A stretch of DNA of 12,238 nt from Anaerolineae bacterium (GTDB taxonomy: Bacteria; Chloroflexota; Anaerolineae; Aggregatilineales; UBA3940): NCBI GenBank assembly GCA_016926985.1, contig JAFGNO010000066.1, positions 1 through 12,238 of the forward strand, written 5' to 3'. This document shows positions 8,197 through 12,238 of this stretch, piece after piece. A program made the position numbers and the translations under genes. Position 1 is the stretch's first letter; each line of letters begins with the position of its first letter. The notes under the pieces were generated by a model. It made no database searches. It saw only the letters and a list, made by a program, of their open reading frames with translations, and was not told the origin of the DNA.

Positions 8197-8225
8197 TCGA
8201 CAGCCCTGGGGGTGAATGCTACAAT
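8197..8225 (+). promoter_or_regulatory. near-consensus sigma-70 promoter for the truncated receiver gene
   Basis: TCGACA (8197-8202), a 17-bp spacer and TACAAT (8220-8225) each match the -35 and -10 consensus at 5 of 6 positions with ideal spacing. The start point would be near 8232, followed by GGAG at 8244-8247 and the ATG at 8256. A tandem TGTCAG repeat (8225-8236) lies over the predicted start point. This is the best-looking promoter in the window. Confidence 0.65.
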
Positions 8226-8255
8226 GTCAGTGTCAGAAGCCCCGGAGCTGTTCTC

Positions 8256-8438
8256 ATGGCTGATAAGATTCTATATGTTGAGGATGAAATCGCAATAATC
8301 GATTTGATCAGGCGTGTTGTATCTCACCCGGAAGTAACACTGGTTTCAATGACCCACACCCCGCAGGGGCTTGCAAAGAAGCGCGAGGTTAAACCTGGCC
8401 TGGTCATTCTGGATATTTCAGGATGCTTCTCGGGATGA
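8256..8438 (+). pseudogene. Truncated response-regulator receiver domain (60 aa)
   Basis: The protein starts as a typical receiver: MADKILYVEDE with the acidic pocket E9-D10, then helix 1 (IAIIDLIRRVV), strand 2 (TLVSM) and PGLVILDI with phospho-acceptor D53. It then ends after SGCFSG; a full receiver has about 120 residues, and strand 4, the Thr/Ser and the Lys are all missing. Because the frame, the RBS (GGAG) and a strong promoter are intact, it could be a recently shortened gene or a short expressed product. Just past D53, frame +1 reads QDASRDEKPEI and then stops, which faintly resembles the segment after helix 3 of receivers and could be a remnant after an internal deletion; that reading is weak. 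The RBS-supported ATG at 8256 is chosen over an earlier in-frame start at 8193, which would lie upstream of the promoter. Confidence 0.65.
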
Positions 8439-8452
8439 GAAGCCCGAAATAT
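8413..8452 (+). repeat. 40-nt bulged inverted repeat at the receiver break point
   Basis: ATATTTC (8413-8419) pairs with GAAATAT (8446-8452); inside it GG (8421-8422) pairs with CC (8444-8445), and GCTTCTC (8425-8431) pairs with GAGAAGC (8437-8443) around the loop GGGAT. That is 16 base pairs with only a bulged A and a bulged AT on the left arm. It begins in the codon of the phospho-acceptor Asp and includes the stop codon of the shortened frame. No T-run follows, so it does not look like a standard terminator. Confidence 0.7.
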
Positions 8453-8576
8453 GATATGAGCTTACAAAGGCCGCAGCTCCCGGCAGTTGGTTGCGCCGGG
8501 TATCTATTTCCGTATGCTTGTAGATGCGGGCTGAAGCGCCAATTGCACGATAATATCTCCATATGTGAGGTGATTA

Positions 8577-9467
8577 ATGCCTGAGGTTAAGATTTTCTGG
8601 GATCCGCAGGGCCTTTCAATCAACACGCTGGGCACTAATCAATATCTCCGCGCAACTGATGGGGATACGCCTTATGTCGCTATGTCCATCAGGCTGCTGA
8701 GTATTGATGCGCCGGAAACGCATTATCCGGGGCAAACCAAACCATCTCGCCATGACTCAGATCTGGCTACGTTGGCATATTGGATTGAGCGGGGGTATGC
8801 ACCGATTAACGATGATTTAGCTGCATATTTGCACCCGAGGTTGGCTTCTGGCCAGGCTGGTACCCTGCACGAGCAGCAGGGTGAGCAGTCGTCTGCGGTG
8901 TTCAAGCAGATGCTTGATGAGATGATGACCCGTCCATCTGGCTCAAAGCGCAACCTGTATATTCGCACCGCAGACCAGCCTTTTGATAGTTATGGGCGTC
9001 TGCTTGCGTACATAGCCCCCTCTTACTCGCGGGAAGAGCTTCAGGCGCTCAACAAGTGGCAGCGCGCTACCATCAATTTGCTGATGGTTCGGGCCGGATG
9101 GGCAGCAACGATGATCATCTATCCCAGCCTGCCAAAATACGAGGACCTTGTCATGTTCCGTGAGGCAGCCAAAGAAGCCTATTTGTTAGGGCGGGGGGTG
9201 TGGGCGGAACCACTGGGCTTGACCGGGTATGAATTTCGCATGGCGGTTAAACTGTACAAAATAACCAAGCAGCTTGTTGAAGGTGAGACTCTCTCCGAGA
9301 CTGCACGAAAGGCGTGGATCAGCCGGTATTGTGTGGATCTGACGACCCGGGAAATCTACTACCCAGAATATTACATCCGCGTTGCCCCGTATAACCGGTT
9401 GTTCGTGTGGCCCGCAGAAGTGTCCGAGGCTGTCGGGAGTCTCAATTTGACTCCAGGCGGTCAGTAG
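8577..9467 (+). CDS. SNase-like (thermonuclease-fold) protein with insert and C-terminal extension
   Basis: Predicted 296-residue protein with a staphylococcal-nuclease-like core. The core residues are kept: DGDT (28-31), R39 and E47 within IRLLSIDAPE with D44 between them, and R141 in SYGRLLAYI, corresponding to D21, R35, D40, E43 and R87 of the S. aureus enzyme. RAGWA (172-176) and GRGVWAEP close the core. Three features are unusual: there is no signal peptide or anchor, about 55-60 residues are inserted between the first and second catalytic parts (about 55-115), and about 85 residues follow the core with no match I recognise, rich in Tyr (YYPEYYIRV). It should cut nucleic acid with Ca2+, probably in the cytoplasm. 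GAGGTG precedes the ATG. The phosphoesterase gene follows after 15 bp. Confidence 0.85.
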   Translation: MPEVKIFWDPQGLSINTLGTNQYLRATDGDTPYVAMSIRLLSIDAPETHYPGQTKPSRHDSDLATLAYWIERGYAPINDDLAAYLHPRLASGQAGTLHEQQGEQSSAVFKQMLDEMMTRPSGSKRNLYIRTADQPFDSYGRLLAYIAPSYSREELQALNKWQRATINLLMVRAGWAATMIIYPSLPKYEDLVMFREAAKEAYLLGRGVWAEPLGLTGYEFRMAVKLYKITKQLVEGETLSETARKAWISRYCVDLTTREIYYPEYYIRVAPYNRLFVWPAEVSEAVGSLNLTPGGQ

Positions 9468-9482
9468 GGATAGGAGGTAGCG

Positions 9483-9971
9483 GTGCTGGTCGCTGTGTGT
9501 TCTGATATCCATGACAACATCTGGCGGCTGGAAGCGGCCCTTCCGGCGATGAGTCGGGCGGATGCGCTGCTGTTTTGTGGGGATTTCTGTGCGCCTTTCA
9601 CGCTGTCCCAGCTTGCCCGGGGATTTGAGGGGCCTATCCACGCGGTGTTTGGTAACAATGACGGCGATCAGCGGCTGTTGCTTCAGGTGGCAGGCGAGGT
9701 CGCGAATGTCACGCTACACGGTCAGTTTGCCGATTTGTCATTGGGCGGCTGGCGGATTGCACTCACGCATTATCCTGAAATCGGCAAGGCAGTTGCTCAG
9801 GGAGGTGTCTTCGATCTGGTTTGCTATGGGCATGACCATCTCCTGCACCAGGAAGCGATTGGTCGGACACTGCTCATCAATCCCGGTGAGTTAATGGGGC
9901 GGTTTGGGCGCAGCACGTTCAATATTGTCAATTTTGATGACAGGTCAGTCAGGGTGGTCGATGTCGAATAA
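9483..9971 (+). CDS. YfcE/MJ0936-type calcineurin-like phosphoesterase
   Basis: Predicted 162-residue metallophosphoesterase. Motifs of the dinuclear site appear in order: SDIHDN (D8, H10), CGD (D34), GNND (N58), THYP (H96) and GHDH (H117, H119). The usual GNC/HD motif is GNND here, still with the ligand Asn. Length fits the compact YfcE-like group, whose members act as phosphodiesterases on small substrates; the substrate is not predictable. Translation starts at GTG 9483, supported by a strong AGGAGGT 4 nt upstream and by the motif spacing; there is no ATG alternative near the N-terminus. The 3' end overlaps the small membrane protein gene by 11 nt. Its operon partners are a nuclease and an RNA methyltransferase, which is compatible with a nucleic-acid or nucleotide clean-up role, but this is inference. 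Confidence 0.92.
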   Translation: MLVAVCSDIHDNIWRLEAALPAMSRADALLFCGDFCAPFTLSQLARGFEGPIHAVFGNNDGDQRLLLQVAGEVANVTLHGQFADLSLGGWRIALTHYPEIGKAVAQGGVFDLVCYGHDHLLHQEAIGRTLLINPGELMGRFGRSTFNIVNFDDRSVRVVDVE

Positions 9972-10224
9972 ACAAATGCCGGCAGGATTCGTTGGAAAGT
10001 CATTTTCAACTGGATGCCTGTATGGACTGGGCATGGCTGTCGGGTTTTTTGTTATAAGTGGTCTCGTTTTCCTCCTGATCGGTCCACTTGGATTGGAGAC
10101 CAATATCCGTATGTTGGTTGCGGTAGCGAGTGGCCCTATCCTGGGTACAGGAATTCTCTTTCTGATTGCGCTGACGCTTACCCGGCGCATCAATGACCGG
10201 TCTGGCGACGCCGATCTGCCATGA
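9961..10224 (+). CDS. Small two-helix membrane protein of unknown function
   Basis: Predicted 87-residue protein with two hydrophobic segments (about residues 18-41 and 48-72), joined by a short loop containing GLETNIR, and a polar tail TRRINDRSGDADLP. By the positive-inside rule, with K/R at both the N-terminal part and the tail, both ends are probably cytoplasmic. I do not recognise the family. ATG 9961 overlaps the phosphoesterase by 11 nt and its stop overlaps the methyltransferase start in ATGA, so it is wedged between two conserved genes with translational coupling on both sides. A later ATG at 9976 would give 82 residues; an in-frame start at 9904 lies well inside the phosphoesterase gene and is unlikely. 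An AGGGTGG stretch just before 9961 may serve as the RBS. Confidence 0.7.
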   Translation: MSNKQMPAGFVGKSFSTGCLYGLGMAVGFFVISGLVFLLIGPLGLETNIRMLVAVASGPILGTGILFLIALTLTRRINDRSGDADLP

Positions 10225-10757
10225 AGCAGCTTTTTGGAACACCATTGAAACGGTTTTTAAGGGACTGGCGGCGCAGCCACAAGCCAGTCACAGATATTGC
10301 GCTGGTATTGCAGAGTGTCGCTTATCCGGTCAATGTCGGGTCGTTATTCCGTATTGCAGATGCTGTGGGCGTAAATAGGCTCATCCTGAGTGGTATAACA
10401 CCTGTTCCCCCCAACCAGACAATCACAAAAGTGGGACGAAACAAACATACCGTTGTCAATTGGGCCTACGAGGAAAAGGCAGAGTCTGCAGTCGCGGCGC
10501 TTAAATCCGATGGGTATCACATTATGGCGCTTGAGATCACCGATCTGGCAACTGCTTACTATGAAACAAGGTTTCCCGGGAAGCTTGCCCTGATCCTGGG
10601 GAATGAGGACCACGGTATGACTCGTTCTATTCTGGAATTATGTGATTCCGCAGTATTTGTGCCCATGTTTGGAAAAGGGCGCTCACTGAATGTGCATGTC
10701 ACCGCGGCTGTTGTTCTCTATCACGTGCGCTGCCAGGAGATGACAAACGCGGGCTAA
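10221..10757 (+). CDS. SpoU/TrmH-family RNA methyltransferase
   Basis: Predicted 178-residue SPOUT methyltransferase that uses S-adenosylmethionine, most likely for 2'-O-methylation of tRNA or rRNA. The three SpoU motifs are visible: motif 1 NVGSLFRIADAVGV (38-51) with N38 and catalytic-type R44, motif 2 LILGNEDHGM (124-133), and motif 3 VPMFGKGRSLNVHVTAAV (147-164). In motif 3 the usual LNVS reads LNVH. The size fits the minimal family without the N-terminal substrate-binding domain of RlmB, and a short basic N-terminus (LKRFLRDWRRSHK) may help RNA binding. ATG 10221 overlaps the preceding stop by 4 nt. It is the last gene of the operon; its TAA overlaps the stop codon of the convergent amidohydrolase-like gene. 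The target nucleotide is not determinable here. Confidence 0.92.
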   Translation: MKQLFGTPLKRFLRDWRRSHKPVTDIALVLQSVAYPVNVGSLFRIADAVGVNRLILSGITPVPPNQTITKVGRNKHTVVNWAYEEKAESAVAALKSDGYHIMALEITDLATAYYETRFPGKLALILGNEDHGMTRSILELCDSAVFVPMFGKGRSLNVHVTAAVVLYHVRCQEMTNAG

Positions 10758-11911
10758 GCAAGCGTGATGCCCGGTAATGCGATCTTTGCGTTCTTTAGCT
10801 GTCTGTAGTGATCTGCCAACAATAGTTTGGGGACGCCATCAATTGAGGCCTGCTTACAGCGTGTTCTGGATGCGCTGAAGGCGTAAGATAGGTCATGATC
10901 GGCTATCCGGGGGATGCCGCGCGATACAACCAGCCTTAATTCTGCTCGTTTGGTCTCAACCAGGTCGCGAAATGGGTCTGCGCTGGTCTGTTTGATGACC
11001 AGGAAATCTGCCTGACATCCGCTCTCAAGCCGACCAACAGCCGGGACTTTCAAAATTTGGGCTGCTTGCGTGGTGACCATTGCTACTACCTGTTTTGCCG
11101 ATAGTCCCGCAACCATCTGTGCCAGCCTGATTTCATCCAGCATGGATCTTGCACCAGCAAGCCGTGGTCCACTTCCAATGGCCATTCGCTGGATAAGCTC
11201 TGCATGATATCGGGTTTCTCCAAGGATATGCATGTTGACAGACGGGCACCAGATCAGGCTTGCGCTGGCTTTTTGCATCTGCGCAATCTCTTTGGGACCC
11301 AGGTCTACTCCGTGGATAACCACGGTGTTATCCTTCAGGCATCCCTGTTTGTCCAGGGTGTGGAGTTCGTCTGCTGCCACCTCTCCTGTTCCTTCTGCAA
11401 TCCGGATCAGCCAGGGATAGTCCTGGGGCGTGCTGAAATAGGATGCAGCCAGGTCTTCGCCCGTATAGAGTGAATGCACCCAGCCAAAGCGGTGAAGAAC
11501 GTCCACAGGAAAATTTCGGCGGCGCGTGGCGCGGGGGAGTTTGCCGAGATGGGCCACAAAGGTGACGCCAGAAACCAGGTTCCAGAACCCACCGGCGATC
11601 AGCCGGCTGATCGGGTTCTGCCCGGCGGCTGCGTCTAGGCCGTTGATATGTTGCTGCGCCTTTTTGTACCATTCGAATGCATGGGAGTAAGTCTGTGATG
11701 GCGCAAGTGCTGGATAGGCATTGAGGTGAAGCTGGTCACAGGCGTTTACCAGCCCGGGGAATATCATATGTCCAAAGAGGTCAACAACCCGGTCTCCGGG
11801 CTGCGGGGACCCGCCTATGGATACAATCATGCTTCCTGCGACACGCATAGTGAGCTGTCGTGGGCCATCCGGGAATATGAGTAAAGCGCTCGTATATGCT
11901 ACAGTAACCAT
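10754..11911 (-). CDS. Amidohydrolase-fold protein lacking most metal ligands (probable pseudoenzyme)
   Basis: The 385-residue frame is full-length and uninterrupted and clearly belongs to the metal-dependent amidohydrolases (deaminase/chlorohydrolase-like). Landmarks: small N-terminal beta domain, FPGLVNACDQLHLN (51-64), RRRNFPVDVLHRFGWVHSL, LIRIAEGTGE (168-177), VVIHGVDL (197-204), WCPSVNMHILGET (221-233), IGSGPRLAGARSMLDEIRLA (245-264) and the closing ESGCQADFLVI. Active relatives have H-x-H after PGLxNA, IHxAEG, and a Asp in GSDSRLT. Here these read C58-D-Q60, R170 and G248; only H200 of the IHG motif remains. Metal-dependent hydrolysis is therefore unlikely. No Shine-Dalgarno precedes ATG 11911; a TATAAT ends 7 nt before it, suggesting a leaderless mRNA. 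The role is unknown: a binding, scaffold or regulatory protein, or a decaying gene. Confidence 0.85.
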   Translation of the reverse strand: MVTVAYTSALLIFPDGPRQLTMRVAGSMIVSIGGSPQPGDRVVDLFGHMIFPGLVNACDQLHLNAYPALAPSQTYSHAFEWYKKAQQHINGLDAAAGQNPISRLIAGGFWNLVSGVTFVAHLGKLPRATRRRNFPVDVLHRFGWVHSLYTGEDLAASYFSTPQDYPWLIRIAEGTGEVAADELHTLDKQGCLKDNTVVIHGVDLGPKEIAQMQKASASLIWCPSVNMHILGETRYHAELIQRMAIGSGPRLAGARSMLDEIRLAQMVAGLSAKQVVAMVTTQAAQILKVPAVGRLESGCQADFLVIKQTSADPFRDLVETKRAELRLVVSRGIPRIADHDLSYAFSASRTRCKQASIDGVPKLLLADHYRQLKNAKIALPGITLA

Positions 11912-11918
11912 GGTAATA

Positions 11919-11924
11919 ATTATA
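11919..11924 (-). promoter_or_regulatory. perfect -10 box directly before the amidohydrolase-like gene
   Basis: On the minus strand TATAAT occupies 11924-11919, exactly 7 nt before the ATG at 11911, so transcription would begin at or next to the start codon. A -35 box at the expected distance (about 11942-11947, TCATCG) is poor and lies inside an imperfect palindrome. The position of the box, together with the lack of an RBS, is the pattern of a leaderless gene. Confidence 0.55.
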
Positions 11925-11940
11925 TCTGTTCACAGAAATC

Positions 11941-11956
11941 ACGATGATATTATCGT
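11941..11956. promoter_or_regulatory. imperfect 16-bp palindrome, possible operator
   Basis: ACGATGAT/ATTATCGT is a palindrome with 7 of 8 pairs matching. It sits in the 59-bp gap between the divergent amidohydrolase-like and NAD(P)H-hydrate epimerase genes, overlapping the -35 region of the first and upstream of the second. The location fits a repressor or activator site, but AT-rich palindromes of this size also arise by chance. Confidence 0.35.
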
Positions 11957-11970
11957 ACGGGGGCATAAGG

Positions 11971-12238
11971 ATGGTCAAAATTGTCAGTGTGGATCAGATA
12001 GTTGAAATTGAACGGGCTACTGATGCTGCAGGTGTCAGCTATCCCAGGATGATGGAGTCTGCAGGACATGCCGTCGCGCAGGTGGTCAAAGAACTTCTTA
12101 TTAAGCATGGGCTAATGCAGGTTCTGGTGCTTGTCGGACCAGGCAATAATGGAGGTGATGGTCTGGTTGCAGCCCGGGTCCTGAAAACCGAGACGGATGC
12201 AGCGGTGTCCTGCTACCTGTATCGCGAGCGTCCAGAGA
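11971..12238 (+). CDS. nnrE: NAD(P)H-hydrate epimerase, N-terminal part (3' end outside window)
   Basis: The frame from ATG 11971 runs open to the window edge, giving 89 residues of a YjeF_N domain. The hallmarks are VKIVSVDQIVEIERAT, MMESAGHAVA and GPGNNGGDGLVAARVL, the last being the nucleotide-binding loop that follows LVLVG. The domain epimerises R- and S-forms of damaged hydrated NAD(P)H so that a partner dehydratase can repair them. In many bacteria it is fused to that dehydratase (NnrD); whether it is here lies beyond the window. A GGGGG run at 11959-11963, 7 nt upstream, is the only possible RBS; the AAGG touching the ATG is too close. It is divergent from the amidohydrolase-like gene. 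Confidence 0.92.
   Translation, partial: MVKIVSVDQIVEIERATDAAGVSYPRMMESAGHAVAQVVKELLIKHGLMQVLVLVGPGNNGGDGLVAARVLKTETDAAVSCYLYRERPE

Noticed and set aside
8423..8583. Frameshift that would restore a full receiver, or a separate small gene after the truncation
   Set aside because: Frame +1 stops after 11 codons and the other frame (about 53 codons from ATG 8423) is Cys/Arg-rich without receiver motifs or RBS; neither restores strand 4 or the conserved Lys.

Overview
The window is 12.2 kb of ordinary-looking bacterial chromosome with 15 genes, two of them cut by the window edges. No rRNA, tRNA, insertion sequence, CRISPR array or prophage gene is visible. Genes are tightly packed, with ATGA-type overlaps and good Shine-Dalgarno sites, and GC is moderate (a little over 50% by eye). 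The protein types suggest Chloroflexota, perhaps Anaerolineae: a short GAF histidine kinase, a PrsW-like protease, a YbdK-type ligase next to a DapA-like aldolase, and an amidohydrolase of a type I associate with that phylum. This is inference from family resemblance only.

Layout. (1) 2-1108 (+): 3' part of a DUF362 protein with a C-terminal membrane anchor, followed by a possible terminator. (2) 1164-3522 (-): a two-component pair, kinase first and OmpR-type regulator second, translationally coupled by an 8-nt overlap. (3) 3708-5420 (+): PHP-domain phosphoesterase and PrsW-like membrane protease, behind a sigma-70-type promoter. (4) 8181-5447 (-): DapA-like aldolase, YbdK-type carboxylate-amine ligase and a lipid-bilayer-anchored DM13 protein, spaced as one operon. 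(5) 8256-8438 (+): a receiver domain cut off just after its phospho-acceptor Asp, with a near-consensus promoter and an RBS in front and a long bulged hairpin over the break. (6) 8577-10757 (+): SNase-like nuclease, YfcE-type phosphoesterase, a small two-helix membrane protein and a SpoU/TrmH RNA methyltransferase, as one operon. (7) 11911-10754 (-): a full-length amidohydrolase-fold protein that has lost nearly all its metal ligands; its stop codon overlaps that of the methyltransferase. (8) 11971-end (+): start of NAD(P)H-hydrate epimerase, divergent from the amidohydrolase across a 59-bp gap.

I do not see a complete new multi-gene defence or mobile system. The signals most worth following are the amidohydrolase-fold pseudoenzyme with an apparently leaderless start, the truncated receiver with its hairpin, the DM13 protein lacking its signature cysteine, and the DapA-like/YbdK/DM13 operon, whose aldolase lacks the arginine typical of dihydrodipicolinate synthase. 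No intergenic gap exceeds 170 bp.
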